A DNA stretch of 64,000 nt from Incurvaria masculella (GCA_946894095.1 OX335645.2:14717001-14781000), one strand, 5' to 3'. Shown: positions 1 through 11,704, numbered from the stretch's first letter. Made by a program: numbers and translations. Notes: generated by a model not told the origin, from the letters alone.

Positions 1-467
1 AATTTTGCTCAAAATAGCTTTATTTGATAGAACTAGATGTCTGATGACCATTAGCATTGTAAAATTTTGTTTGGTTTCTAAATTATAAGGTCCGAAAGTT
101 TGAATTTTTTGCGCGTTTTATACAATAACTTTGGGGGTGGATTACGCAATGATAAAGTAAGAACATCTTAAAAAGATTAGTCATCAGACATAGCTTATTT
201 AATCAAGATTTATAATCTATTTGGTTTTTGTTAGATTTTTTACTACAGCGGCCGTGGTTTACTTTTAGCTATTGGTCGTTTTGAAATCAAAATTTTCGTA
301 AAACTTACCAAATCATACACTATGCACATTGTATTTTTTGTGGACATGTTGCATCTTCCTCATCACGGAACCTGTCTTATTCTTTGAAACAGAGAAGGTC
401 CCAGAGCGCAACAGCACCATTTTATACCGTGCCAGCGAATGAGTTAAGCCCGCCGGGTTGGGCCACC
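1..467 (+). repeat. Dispersed repeat X, copy 1 (cut by window start)
   Basis: This stretch matches 45664-46140 almost base for base on the same strand, and the matching stops sharply at about 467/46140 after a GGGTTGGGCCAC motif. The copy at 45.6 kb extends about 70 bp further 5', so this one is truncated by the window edge. Near 40-200 there is a short inverted pair (GTCTGATGACCA and TAGTCATCAGACATAG), so part of the unit can fold back. No reading frame is shared between the copies. The family is not identified; it is a high-copy non-coding element by repetition alone. Confidence 0.85.
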
Positions 468-551
468 TTAAAACACTTTGCTGCGAGCATAAAAATATGC
501 CTACACTGAAATATATTTTAAATTTAGGCGTAAATTGGAATAAATTAATTA

Positions 552-710
552 GGGCCGAGTGCACGAAAGAACAAAAAATCCAAATCAACGTCAAAGTATG
601 ATCAAACACGTCACTTTGTGTGGACGGTATGGAAGGAACTCTATGCAGTTCACTAAAAGTGACGTGTTTGAACGTTGATTAACTCAGCCGTTTCTTCGTG
701 CAACCGGGGC
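552..710. mobile_element. Short TIR MITE, family B, copy 1
   Basis: A non-coding element of about 160 bp. Its ends are inverted: GGGCCGAGTGCACGAA on the left pairs with the complement of TTCGTGCAACCGGGGC on the right. An inner inverted pair, CACGTCAC/GTGACGTG, sits around 615-665. TTA precedes the left end. Copies at 5149-5294 and 39759-39917 share ends and interior. TTA targets and GGGCC-type termini fit PIF/Harbinger-derived MITEs; that assignment is inference. Confidence 0.75.
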
Positions 711-1841
711 TTGTATGCATTAAATATTTTCGTTCATTGTGTTATTATGGAAAATGTTTTACAGCACAAACTTTGACTAATTGCCAAAAATTGTGTTTAT
801 AAGTCAACCCTCGAGCGTTAAATGTATTAAAAAGAAACATTCGTGGGCGCGCGGCACAAATACTCAACTCATTTACACGCAATAAATACATTTAACATCT
901 AATACATTTCAACAATGTATTACGTCTGTGAATATGTTAAGTGTACCGGCATATCTGCAGAATATGAGTTGGGCGTGATAGCACCTGATTGCAATCAGTT
1001 CCATAATGGCGGAAGTGTAATCATGTTTTATTTTTTTTTAAAAGAAACACAACTTTGGCATTTCAAAAAGGTGAAAAATGCATTGACGTTCAAGCTATAT
1101 TTGAAACCTATAACGGTAAAAGCTTATATTTTATGTTCAAACTGTATTTATGATAGTCTGTTTATGAATATTTGCCTAATTAGAGAATGCAAAGGACCAG
1201 AGACTTAGCCTGCTTTTCACCAAGTGAGGATTTATTTTATTTCACGCCTAAAGGGCCTTAATTTATAAAGCGCTGATTATCTTGTGCTGGTATCGTTTTC
1301 GAGACGGTAAGAAAGGCCCTTTAATATGCGGATTAAGCTAATCAGTACTTTGCGGAAGAGACCCTTACAGTTTTATCTTTAAATTATAACTAGACCATCA
1401 AACTACATATTTACTTTTTTGATTATCGAAATTCGCTGTGGTGATTTTTAAATATAATTAAATATTGTTTGACTTACGCTCTTATCAAACTGAACGTAGT
1501 CAGCTGTAATCACGCCCTTAACTGGCGGCCGTATCCAGTAACAGCGTTTCCCATTCGGTGCCGGCGTCGCCGTCTCTTCACCGCCTCAGGCGCTCAGCAA
1601 ACTTTACCGGCGCTAGGTAGTTAGCCAGTTTCTTTGAATCTCTAACTAACCGCCCGCTCCGGCTGTGGCTGTGCCGCACGCCCGCGCCCGCTCCCCGGCC
1701 GCCGCTGCCGCCGCCCCGCCCTCCCCCGCCGTTAGACTGCCCTCACCAGGTGCCCACTTCGCTAGGGCTGCAATGTGCGGAGTTTTCTAAAACATTGCCA
1801 TATAATGGCAATGGAATGTAAACTTGCTGATATATGCTTTT
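711..1841. other. Non-coding stretch with a GC-rich island at 1525-1740
   Basis: AT-rich sequence with no reading frame that looks coding. From about 1525 to 1740 it turns abruptly GC- and CpG-rich (GCC/CCG runs), then returns to AT-rich before a repeat that starts at 1842. No splice sites flank a sensible frame in the island. Confidence 0.5.
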
Positions 1842-2085
1842 TAGGGTTCCGTACCCAAAGGGTGAAAACGGAACCCTATTACTAAGCCTCCGCTGTCCGT
1901 CCGTCCGTCCGTCCGTCCGTCCGTCCGTCTGTCCGTCTGTCACAGGGCTGTATCTCAGTAACCGTAACAGGTAGACAGCTGAAATTTTCACAGAGTGTGT
2001 ATTTATTTTGCCTCTATAACAACAAATAGGTAAGATTAAAAAATAATTAAAATTAAAGGGGGCTCCCATACAAAAAACGTGCTTT
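1842..2085 (-). repeat. GGGTTCCGTACC/(CCGT)n family, copy 1
   Basis: Begins with TAGGGTTCCGTACCCAAAG and contains a short inverted motif (GGGTTCCGT.../...ACGGAACCCT) and about nine CCGT units at 1897-1935. It then carries the conserved body ending in GGGGGCTCCCATAC. The same body occurs at 37518-37862 (same strand) and 57357-57666 (opposite strand). This copy lacks the distal GCGAGTCGGACTCGC palindrome segment. It ends directly against a CCGACTTC repeat at 2087. A very abundant lepidopteran non-coding repeat from general knowledge; its class is unclear. Confidence 0.85.
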
Positions 2086-2086
2086 T

Positions 2087-2549
2087 TAACCGACTTCAAA
2101 AAAGGAGGAGGTTATCAATTCGTCTGTATGTTTTTTTTTTGTTTTTTTTTTTTATGTTTGTTACCTCATAACTTTTGCCTGGGTGAACCGATTTTAATGA
2201 TTTTTTTTTTTAAATTATAGCTAGTGCTTCCCAAGTGGTCCCATTTTAATTCGGTTAAGTTCTGACAATGATATCCATGAGAAAATCATAAAAGTCTTAA
2301 ATTTGTATTAAGATGTGCGCGACAAATGGACGAATAACTCAATATAACGCCAACCGATTTCGGTGATTCTTTTTTTATTGGAAAGGACGTGTACAAATTA
2401 GTAGGTGTACTTCAGATTCACTAAAAATAAACAAATAAAAAAAAAATACAAAAAAAATAACCGACTTCAAAGAAAAAGCACTAAAAAGTAAAAAATAATT
2501 TCCATTTTTGTAGTTACGATTTCTGTTATTTTTTGAGTCGGTGTCAGCC
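2087..2549 (+). repeat. CCGACTTC repeat, copy 1
   Basis: Starts at AACCGACTTCAAAAAAGGAG and ends at GAGTCGGTGTCAGCC. A second CCGACTTCAAAG motif occurs internally near 2460. The whole unit matches 26197-26754 in reverse orientation, apart from an extra inverted arm there. Poly-T runs lie near 2130-2150. The short frames inside it are low-complexity and not coding. I know it as a common interspersed lepidopteran repeat; its class cannot be decided here. Confidence 0.8.
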
Positions 2550-4998
2550 ATTGAAGGTTTTTTATCGTAGAACACAAAACCGGCACAGAGCTATTTCCAC
2601 TGAACTGTTAGTTAAAAAACAAATACCATTAATTCGTGGATTGGCTCTGAAATATTTGTGTGTTCGTTGGTTCACCGAGCAGTATAGATAAACAAGACTT
2701 GTAAGTATAACTTGCGATATAAATCGAAAGGTGTTGACAAATGTGATATTTTACATGCTTGAATCGGGGACAGTTGGTGTTGGAATTTTTCTCGAGACAA
2801 AACTTTAAAAGTAATTGACTGAACAACTTCATATATCATCTGCTTGATCCCGAGGTCTAGGCCCCGCATCGTTAGACGGCGCTGGGTCTGTAGACAATTC
2901 AGATTCCCGTTTAATTTTTTGTTACTCCACTACTGTTTCATCAGATTCCGAAACACATTAATGTATTCTTCTTCTCTCGTAGGGCGGTAGCTTTCATCGC
3001 TGTCACTGCTATCACCGCCCCCCCCCCCCTCACCTTCTCCGCCTGAACGGGCCAGGAATTCGCAGAAATTCGTTTCATCGTAACCAAAATAACTAAGTTG
3101 CACCTACAGTGATTGCCGGTATCATAGAGCTAGCATAGCGCGCTGTGTTTACAAGACGAACAAAATGCAGGGGTGAGACGTCAACTCAACTACCACTACC
3201 GCGAGTTAGAGAGAGATGGAACATATGTACCCGATCAGATAACTTTACGAATCTTTACGAGTTCATAGGAACCGCGCTCATGCAATGTGAAAGGTTTTTT
3301 TCATCATAAAGATTTCGCAAAAAATCCCTTTTCGTCTTTTTCTTTTCCTTAAAGAAACCACGGTGACCTGTACATTTATAGACTGTCAAGTGAACGGGCG
3401 CAATAAACCCGGACTTTTTTTCCCTTTTTTCTGGTAACTTCAAATCATTATTTTTAAGCTTCATAGCCATTTAGATTTTTTTTGCGTAAAAAAATTAAAT
3501 TTGTATGAAATAATTTTGGTCTCATCCGTCAGTTCAATTTGTGTGTTTTTACATTCTAAGGCTATGCTATGGCCGGTACACACACTTTGTATGGTTTTTA
3601 AATAAATTTCGTTGGAATTATCGCTGTACATACATGAGACGTGGTACAGCATTCAATCTACATTCGTTTTATTTACAGAAAACATACAAATATTCGATTA
3701 AATACCTTTTAGTTCTCTCAGTAGGTTTTTTTGGATGAACGCTCGCTAAATGAATCAACATTATCAGCTCAGTTTTCTATAGTACACTACAATACAATAA
3801 CATTTTCTAATTTGCCGTTGAGACGGGACGGATTCACCTTTTGGGCGTGTACGAGATATTTTTGGGATACAAAAATCCCGTCAGTTTGGTAATAGTAAAG
3901 CGACTGTATTGAAATGTTCTGGATATTGCTAGAATGTTATTACTTTTTTCATTAAACATTATATACTTTCCGGTCATTTGTTAAGAAAGTTATTGGAATA
4001 TTCTGTATTTGTCGTCCACACAATTACTCTGTAATATTGCAATAAAAACGCACAGGAGAAATGACTCCTGGGGTCTCTATAGAAACGAAATGCTCATTCG
4101 ATGAACTTTTATTTCTGGTGTGACAACCTTGTTCGCACCCGCCTCGCCGCGCCGCCGCCGCCGCGCCCGCCTTGTCTCTGCGCCGCTCATCCGGCGGAGT
4201 CCCGAAGCGCAGCGCAGCCTGCAGCGGCGCGGGCCGGACGAAGCAGGAAAGGTTTCTTTCCATTCAAAGAGCTCGTCCGTCCCAGTTCGGCTAGCTGCTC
4301 CAGTTTTACAAACTTTTTGTTTCGAATGCGAGAACATTTTTTTTTATTATCGGGCCAAAGCTTTAGCTTGGAGCATCCGTAAGTTCACGACGTAATTGCT
4401 TATCGAAATGTGTAAGCTGCGTTTTTGTCGCCGAATTGATCATACTAATTGTCATCCTCTATGTAATTAATGCCTGGGACGTTTTCATGGTAAATATCTC
4501 GTTGAATAGTAGGTTAACAGGCAAAGCGTGACTAAATCTGACGTTTTGTTGCATTTCGTACTATGCCAACGGTAAATGTCAGTTCGCTTGGCCTATTAAC
4601 ACGTCGTTTTACATAAAATAAAATATTACTTCAAAAACTAATAAAAAAAAGATTCCATCACAGTTCGACGTTGAGCGCGGGGGCGGGCGGTTGGCAGCGG
4701 CGCGGCGGCAGCGGCGAGGTAGCGGAGAGCGGATGACTTTCCGCGCTTGGCCGAGTTCGTCTCAAAAGGCTTCTAACTCGCCGTTGCTTCCCTTTGGGCC
4801 GCGGACGAGCTTTTAGTATCTCAGAAGCTTTCACGTGCGGGCTCCTAATTTGAACCTCATTTTTAGTAACGAACTACGATCTCAAAAATATATTCCCTCT
4901 TTCTTCGTTTCTGTCAGTTGATGCTCGCAATGTTAAATGCCAGTGCATGAATTTCGCCTTTGTTTAGTGTAACGTTATCTCTTGGCCCTTAGGTGTAC
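2550..4998. other. Non-coding stretch with two GC-rich islands
   Basis: I see no exon or recognisable transposon protein here. A poly-C run lies near 3018-3030. GC/CpG islands lie at about 4136-4235 and 4675-4745; the reading frames overlapping the first (both strands) are arginine-, alanine- and proline-rich by-products of base composition. The rest is AT-rich. Confidence 0.45.
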
Positions 4999-5001
4999 TT
5001 A

Positions 5002-5145
5002 TGCTGAGATTCATAAAGCTTATTTGTACTTGGCTAAGCCAAAGTATGCTTTCCAAATGCAAAATTTTACATAGAACTAGTATCAAATTTGACAGTCGGA
5101 AGCTGTACTTTGGCTAAGCTAAGTACGAGTAAGTGAATCTCAGCA
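5002..5145. mobile_element. 144-bp foldback MITE, family A, TTA target
   Basis: Almost a complete palindrome. TGCTGAGATTCA at the left end is matched by TGAATCTCAGCA at the right end. Inside these, ACTTGGCTAAGCCAAAGTA pairs with TACTTTGGCTAAGC. TTA precedes (4999-5001) and follows (5146-5148), giving a perfect 3-bp target duplication. No protein is encoded. The right-hand TTA is also the left target of the next MITE. Confidence 0.88.
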
Positions 5146-5148
5146 TTA

Positions 5149-5294
5149 GAGACCGATGCACGAAGAATCAACATCAACGTTTTATGAAACATTATGGACA
5201 GTATGGACGAAAGCTGTGTCAACTCAATGGTAGTCACTAAAAGTGACGTATTTAATCATTGATTAAATTCTACGTCTCTTCCTGCAATCGGGCC
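5149..5294. mobile_element. Short TIR MITE, family B, copy 2
   Basis: Shares its ends (ACCGATGCACGAAG and the complement of TCCTGCAATCGGGCC) and its internal CACTAAAAGTGACG motif with 552-710 and 39759-39917. It is flanked by TTA at 5146-5148 and 5295-5297. More diverged than the other two copies. Non-coding. Confidence 0.82.
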
Positions 5295-5655
5295 TTAGTC
5301 GATTTAATTATATTGTTCTGTTGTTATTGTGTTCCATTGTATTTGTCTTCGATATTGATAATAGCTCGCAATCGGGAAAAGACATTTTCCCACATATTTT
5401 GCTTTCACCGGAATCCACTAAAAAAATATCTTATAATTGTTAAAAGTATTATTAATTACATAAATGGAAGGTAATAATTTGTTTCGTTACGGGTGGCATA
5501 TCATTTCAAAAAGCTGATTCCGAGAATTGCTTATGTTTAGGAGGTGTTTTCTTGTATCCTAACAAAACGTGTCCTTTAGTAATGTAGATGTTTCTTTTAG
5601 AACAGGCATAAGTAATAAATTAGTAAAGTAAATTAGTAAGTAGTAATTTTTTCTT

Positions 5656-5884
5656 AGGGCCGGTTTTTCAATTGTCTGATAAACAGTCAGATTACTGTTC
5701 GACCAATTTCTTTATGCCACTGCTTATCCATCCGTTGCAGTAAGCCTATATTTGTATTAACAAAATGACATACAATAATAGTGATAGGAGATATACTTAT
5801 CCGGCAGTGACTATCTGATTTTTGGCAAAAGTAAATTTTGCTATCAAACCGATAAGTACTATCTGAGGAAGAAAAATTGGTCCT
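5656..5884. mobile_element. hAT-like MITE, family C, copy 1
   Basis: Inverted ends AGGGCCGGTTTTTCAAT and the complement of AAATTGGTCCTA, with internal GTCTGATAAACAG and GATAAGTACTATCTGA motifs shared with 36978-37209. The target duplication cannot be read clearly at this copy. Reading frames crossing it are not coding. Confidence 0.72.
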
Positions 5885-6727
5885 AAGTCTTGCAAGAAAA
5901 GTATCTTGACCATGTTTTGATATTTGATAGTTTTTGGGAAACACACAAACCCACTGGTGCAGAACATTATTTAAAAAAATCGAAATTGCATTTGGCCGCT
6001 TTTTGTTATTTCCGTGTTTTCGCGAGGCTGCGGAGCCGCTCTGGGAGCAGCGGTCGCGGCGGCGGTGGCGGCAGCGACCGACGCACCGCGGCGGCGACGA
6101 CGTGCGTACGCGCAGAGACACGAGCGCAGAACTTTCCTCGGGAGAGAAAGCCCAAAGTGGCCGACTCGATTCTCCATTTCGTTCACGTTCCCCGCCATGA
6201 AACTTTTTCCTCGCAATTTTTCCTACACGGGCCCCGCGGTGATCAGGTGGAGGCGGCAGCGGAGGCGGCGGCGGGTTGGCAGTCGCGGCACGCGCGCCGC
6301 CGACCTCGCCCCCTCCCCCGCCCGTCGCGCACCGTCCCTCACCGTCCCGCACACCCGCAGCCGCCCGCCATCTTCCGCAAATACGAACTTCATTAGCTGC
6401 TAGGCAATTACTCCGCTAGACTTAAACATCGCCTCAAAATCTACAGCCTCTCTCGCGGCAAACAGTGAGTTGATGGCGCATGCGCAGTTTGGCATGTAAA
6501 GTAGATCTTGTTCAAACTTTCTTGTTTTCTTGGTAAACACTAATGTTCCATATGAGTGGTCGCCCGCTGCTCCGCGGATTTTTTCAGGATGATTATGATC
6601 CGAGCAACCATAAACGTCCTCTGTGGGTTCTGGCACTTAAAAACATAAGTGCCCCCACTGATTTCCTTCCGTGCATGTTATATGCGACGTTTAAGTGGTT
6701 TTCCATTCGTGGTCAACATTATATGTA
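5885..6727. other. GC-rich island 6020-6380 and flanks, no gene seen
   Basis: About 360 bp of strongly GC/CpG-rich sequence with short CGG/GCC runs. Long frames overlap on both strands (for example across 5687-6352 on the minus strand), but they are compositional: arginine, proline, glycine and alanine runs with no domain and no convincing splice sites. A regulatory or promoter role is possible but not shown. Confidence 0.45.
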
Positions 6728-6955
6728 AAATGTTAGGTCCCTTTCTTACTTACTGTATGGTAGAGTTAATTACGCGCGGGTTGGATTATCGCATTGAATG
6801 AACGATGATCGAAACGACAATGAAAGTCTGTCTTTCAGTTATATGTAGCAATACAATATATGAACGGTCCTGGCATGGAACCTAATTCCCATAAGGTATT
6901 TTGGGCTAATATTAAGAAAGTTGGTGGTATTAGCCATCTACGTCGAATTATATAT
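6728..6955 (+). mobile_element. SINE fragment (body and tail)
   Basis: Contains the SINE body motifs TGGTAGAGTTAAT, GGGTTGG...ATCGCATTGAATGA, and CGATGATCGAAACG, followed by the tail region GGTCCTGGCATGGAACCTA and GGTATTAGCCATC. The same order appears in the better copy at 22429-22770. The tRNA-like head is missing. Diverged, so old. Confidence 0.75.
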
Positions 6956-8024
6956 TTAAAAAATATCGTAGTCTGGATCGTAAACACCTCGTTGGTGGCT
7001 AATTGTATTACAAAATACTTACGATTGACAAATCAAGAAAGAAAGAAAGATAGAAGAAAGAAACCGGTCTCAGTTCCTTCGGATTGTATTCGTGTACTTA
7101 ACTCTTGTAAGGCTAAATTATAAAAGTCCAGAAAAAGCCTCACTTTCCGAAAAAAAATATTTTCATGCAATGTCGTTAGCACTGCATGGCCAAACAAATG
7201 ATCAACTTGCAGAAATCTTATTTAATCAACGTCCTAATACGGTTTAGAAAGCTGCATGACCACAAAACAGTTTTGGTGTTACAACATCCCACCTTAGAGT
7301 CAGCTGTCTTAAATAAACTAGCTCGGCCAAAACAAGGTTAGCTGCCCTAAAATCGAATTTAGGAACTAAGCAATTAGAATGTAAATCGTAAATCCGGATG
7401 AATTAAATTCCAGACGAAAGGCCGAAAAGTCGGACATGTCAGGTACTAGCGAGTCTACCCACTTCTGATCTCTTATAAATTCGTCGCACTCGGGACATAC
7501 AGGCGTATCTCACAATTATAGCTTTCATATATGTAGATATATAGAATACATTTATTATTTGATTTGCTCTATTATTTATGTTTAAACTCTTAGCAAAGCT
7601 TCTTACCAGGTTATTTTTTTCAACATCATTTACAGTATATTCAGTAAAATATTGAAGAAAACAGAGAAACTATGACTTTTTCAACTCTACTACAAATTTA
7701 ATAAAAATGAGATACGCCTGTTTTTACCGGCGTAATATGTGAAATAATTGCGGCGTAATTGTATGAGTGTATATTTTGTTCTTTCTATTCTTCCCTTATG
7801 CGTTAAATATTCCGATCAATATTCAAAACACTCCGTAATAAAAAAAATACCTGCTGAGCGAACGTGTCTAAGCGCGCTAGAGACATAACGTTTCGATATT
7901 GGTACCGATTATATTATTATTTAAGTGAAGGCCTGCTGTCCTTTACACAGACTCGTCTGACACCTTTTACTCTTTAATGCTAAGATTTAAAGTCAGTTTT
8001 TCGGTCTTGAGACGATTTAGACTA
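6956..8024. other. AT-rich non-coding stretch
   Basis: No exon, transposon protein or RNA gene recognised. A short run of GAAA units occurs near 7038-7060. Confidence 0.4.
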
Positions 8025-8562
8025 GGAGGTCGCGACAAAAATGGTAACGATAACGTAAATGGCTGAAACTGCGTTCACGGGATAAGGACCAACCCTTTGA
8101 AGCTAGATGTGTCAGTCTGCCTATTCCAAGTGGTTGCGTTCAGTAGATAAGGCGCCTGAAAAAGTAGTTATGGTGACAAAAAATAAATATGATAAGGTAA
8201 ATGACGAAGCATGAAAGTATCAGTACATACTTGGTTAGCAATACAAAAACTGAAGAAATCTTTGGTTGCATTTCGTTGTTATAGGCGATTTAGGTTACAG
8301 TTATAACTTTAGGTATACTTAAATATTTAATTTAAAAATTGACTGGTTATTGTTGCATAATTAATAAGTATCAAAGTTTCTAATCAATCAGTATATTCAT
8401 CAGCATGTACATATATCAACATCTATTTTATATAGCCAATCTAGAGAACGCAACCACTTGGCACAGGCAGACTTACACATTTAGCATCAGAGGGGTGGTA
8501 ACTAACCTGTGAACCCAAATTCAGCCATTTACATTATCGTGACCAAAAATGTCGTGACCTCC
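8025..8562 (+). mobile_element. 538-bp foldback MITE, family D, copy 1
   Basis: Outer ends GGAGGTCGCGAC and the complement of GTCGTGACCTCC. The inverted similarity continues inward for roughly 125 bp per side (ACGTAAATGGCTGAA, GTGTCAGTCTGCCT, AAGTGGTTGCGTT on the left, each mirrored on the right), leaving an AT-rich centre. No protein frame. Copies lie at 20126-20760 and, inverted, at 26788-27284. Long TIRs with a non-coding core are typical of foldback MITEs. No clear target duplication, so the superfamily is open. Confidence 0.88.
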
Positions 8563-8662
8563 CGGAATAATTCTCAAGCTTTCAGACTGTCGATTTCGAC
8601 ATACATTGTATGGACTTTTTTTCGTAATTGACGTCAGAGGACCTAAGAATCACCTCAAGATC

Positions 8663-8735
8663 CAAAAACCGGCCAAATGCGAGTCAGACTCGCACACGAA
8701 GGGTTCCGTACCATCGTAAAAAATGTAACACAAAA
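8663..8735 (+). repeat. GGGTTCCGTACC family, 5' fragment
   Basis: AAAAACCGGCCAAATGCGAG leads into the near-palindrome GCGAGTCAGACTCGC and then CGAAGGGTTCCGTACCATCG. Only the palindrome-bearing end of the family is present; the (CCGT)n body is missing. The same module is embedded five times in the 53.3-57.2 kb array. Confidence 0.8.
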
Positions 8736-9594
8736 AATCACGCCCCCACGAGATGCTTGTGCGTATAATGCGGCAGGTATCTCGGAACCTCTAATCTCGA
8801 ACACCTCCGAAGATTACTCTAGTATTGCCTAGTAACACTTTTAATTCCCTCAAGTTTAAAGAGCCGTTAAAAAAGTTTTTTTCAGTGACTATTCAACGCT
8901 AATCTAGTTTACGGGCCATTCTTATAGCTACAGAGTTTGTCCGATCTAATCATCACCTAAAAACCTTTGCATAAATTCTGAACACGCATGAAATACTTGA
9001 TTACTAATGAAATAAATCTTGGTGTATGCAAACATCAACACAAAATGCGCATAACATAGTAAATAAGTGCACGAGATCTCTCTAGGATGTATGTCACTAT
9101 CGACTGCTAAATCATTTAGCCTCATTTCCAAGGCTGCGAGCGGTGCGATTGCGATCTTCGTCGCGATTTTTATTTTACTTTTAGGTAATAACGAGCGTCC
9201 CGAGATTCCCGCTATCTTCGCTGGCGACCGCCGTCGAATATCAATTTATCGCTTGACGTCACCGCGGCTTAATGCCGCTCCGCGCTACCGCAACCGCTCC
9301 GTCCCCGCCGCCATACCGCCGCGTTTCCGCCCTCTGCGTCCATCTCCCTACCCCGAGGACTCTCTAATTTGAAATCATATTTTTAGGTACTGAAGCAATA
9401 CAATGGTTGCTTTCGGTGGATTATGTTGTCAACGAGCGAATCAATCCCTTTCGGATGTAGCAGAACTCTACGAAAACGTAAATATGCAGTATACTTTTCT
9501 TCATAATCTTCAATTTTATTTTTAACTGCTACTCGCACTACTGCTCACGATACCCAAAGGTAGAATGGTAGAAATAGGTTTTACAGTATATTTA
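8736..9594. other. Non-coding stretch with GC island 9185-9350
   Basis: AT-rich except for an island at about 9185-9350 rich in CGCC/CCGC. A plus-strand frame runs through it to 9372 but shows no recognisable domain or splice structure. I assign no gene. Confidence 0.4.
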
Positions 9595-9725
9595 TGGAGC
9601 TCAATATCGATTTAGAATCATTAAGATTTTTTGCCAATATATTTAGTCGACATAACGCCGCCGTTCGTAGACATACCAATTGGCAAGAACCACGTGGGCC
9701 AGCTATAAATCTCCATATCCATCTC
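9595..9725 (-). mobile_element. LINE C-terminal fragment, antisense
   Basis: Shares TTGCCAA...TTTAG, CGTAGACATACCAATTGG and CGTGGGCCAGCTATAAAT with 10255-10345. Read on the minus strand, the shared block translates to a degraded piece of the same LINE tail described at 10130-10560. Too short and broken to be functional. Confidence 0.6.
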
Positions 9726-10129
9726 CACTAATTATAAAACACCAGGGGGGTGGCGTGTCTGTAATTTTGTAATTTTACAATAATGTTTTTCGAAGGGCTA
9801 CTACGAGGGGATACTAATGAAATGAAACTGACGATAAAAACTATCTTTCAGAAGTGTTTGTTTGCCTGTCTATCTGATGAAACGGCTAATTCTATTTAGA
9901 TGCGGTTCACTAATAGAATCAAGCACATCTCAAAGAAGTTTTTGCCAAATATCATCACGATATGTTGAACAATGTGGGAGTAGTGAGCGAAGACGTAAAT
10001 GACCTTTTTTGACCACCGAATTGGCGCGTCTCGGTGCCCGACCATAATTCTCACAATCATCACCCTAACGTGATCGGCGAGCAGATTGTATTAATATCGG
10101 ACTTTACCGCGAGCAGAGCCGTGGGCACA
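9726..10129. other. Non-coding stretch, nothing recognised
   Basis: No coding frame, RNA gene or clear repeat boundary. Low-level similarity of short words to the flanking LINE fragments may mean it is older debris of the same insertion. Confidence 0.35.
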
Positions 10130-10560
10130 GCTAGTATTTCATAAGCTTCTCGTTTTAGGCCTTTCGAGGATTTTGTCATTTGGTAATGTTATGTCTACGA
10201 GGAAGATCACGTTGGACTTGAGATCGATCAATACAATATCGATATCGAATGATTAAAATATTTTGCCAAAATGTTTAGAACGACGCCGTTCGTTGACATA
10301 CCAATTGGGAAGAACCGCGTGGGCCAGCTATAAATATTTCATAAGCTTCTTGTTTTTTACCGTTTCGAGGATTTTGTCATTTGGTATTGTTATGTCTACG
10401 AGGAAGATGACGTTGGACTTGAGTTCGACGACCATAATATCTGGCTTACTGCACTTAATCGGTTTGTTTTGGAGGATCCCAATAGAGCTTAGTGCCGTTT
10501 TTTACAAACACGTCTTCCAGTTTGTCACTATAATATGGTACCAATGAGTTTATGAGGCCG
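10130..10560 (-). pseudogene. Degraded non-LTR retrotransposon tail, partly duplicated
   Basis: Minus-strand translation of about 10330-10450 gives KPDIMVVELKSNVIFLVDI followed by TIPND. This pattern (disposition to a VDVTIP-like motif, then a KYLDLA-like motif and a VNG motif) is the region after reverse transcriptase in several insect LINEs. Stops interrupt it. The block TTCGAGGATTTTGTCATTTG appears at 10160-10200 and again at 10365-10400, and the block ending CAGCTATAAAT appears here and at 9700, so pieces have been duplicated. Clade not determined. Confidence 0.65.
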
Positions 10561-11349
10561 TGTTTTAAGCCAAGTATTTTTTTTATTTATATTAATCCCG
10601 GCATATGGCGTACGTTAGGACCTATGGCCGACGACGCCCATGGGTTTTCAAACATTCAGGGGGGCTGCGAAATCAATGCCGGCCGGCTTCTTCGCACCAC
10701 GTTTGAAGGACGCCAGGTCGTAATTTGGGGGAAATATCTCGGAAGGGAGTTAATTCCAGTGTTTCTGCCAAATTGGAAATACCATAATATGAATATGATG
10801 TTTACATAACTACAGGTTGTATGCTGTAGTTCTGTAAACTCTGTTTTGGTTTTAGTACTGGTACGCATGATGAAGTCGGTTAAAAATAAACAAGATTGGT
10901 TTTATAGTTTCCAGAAAACTAAATAAAATCACTCGCTCTCGGACACACGATATGGATTTATTCATTGATATATTAACAAGTTTTTTTTTTCGGTTTCAGT
11001 TCACTTAATTACTTTTTTAAGTTTTATTTATTTAGATAAGTGTCCAGTAATTTTTTTATAGAATACAATAATCTGTTTTTAAGTACTGCTAACTCAATAG
11101 AAAAAATCTTTTTTTTTTCGTTACCTAAGCTAATGTAACAAATATATTAATTTAGAATTGAACCCAAAGTTGGCATGAATTATTAGACTAACCGACGCGT
11201 GTATAAGTTTAGATGGAGCATATGATATTTCTCAAAATCTTTACGCAACAATAAAACACAAATATCGGTTATCTCAAATTGGTTCCGGAGTTCTTGTTAT
11301 TGAATCGCCGACAACTCGGAAACGAGAGCACTGCCTACTCGGAGAAAAA
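10561..11349. other. AT-rich upstream region
   Basis: Poly-T and AT-rich sequence with no coding frame that I trust. It precedes the GC-rich block that leads into the coding exon at 11705. Confidence 0.4.
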
Positions 11350-11704
11350 TGAAGAAAGTTAGGAGGCGGCGGCGGCGGCGCGGGAGACGGCGGCCCTCGC
11401 CTCCGTCCTCGGCGGCTTGAATTTGAATTACAAGTGATGTCGGCCGCGATCGATAAGTGCTCGGGTTGAGCGCCGTCCACACACGGCCACGGGGCACATC
11501 TCTGGTCGCGCGCGGGGCTCCGCCGCTCCGCCGCCGCACCGCCTCCGCACCGCTCCCGCACCGCCCCCGCACCGACGCCGCCAACAAACTTTAATAAGCC
11601 CACGAAATAATATTGCTCCGCGCGGTGCTCGACGCGCCGAGTCGCCGGGCCCGCGGCGGCGCCACCGTCTATCGAGATAAGTGAAGGCAATTTCTCGGAG
11701 AAGA
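11350..11704 (+). promoter_or_regulatory. GC/CpG-rich leader: likely promoter or 5' UTR of the 11705 gene
   Basis: From about 11350 the sequence becomes strongly GC- and CpG-rich and runs without a break into the coding exon. In the coding frame a TAA lies at 11678-11680, so the first in-frame ATG is at 11705. No TATA box or initiator can be assigned with confidence. That this is the 5' UTR or promoter is inferred from position and composition. A minus-strand frame across 11274-11690 looks compositional. Confidence 0.45.

Noticed and set aside
5494..5521. bantam-like miRNA (ATCATTTCAAAAAGCTGATT)
   Set aside because: Several mismatches to the mature sequence that I know, and no hairpin partner nearby.
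5687..6352. 221-codon minus-strand frame
   Set aside because: Crosses a MITE and a GC island; composition-driven, no domain.
11274..11690. Minus-strand frame opposite the gene start
   Set aside because: Antisense of the GC-rich leader of the supported gene; biased composition and no splice context.
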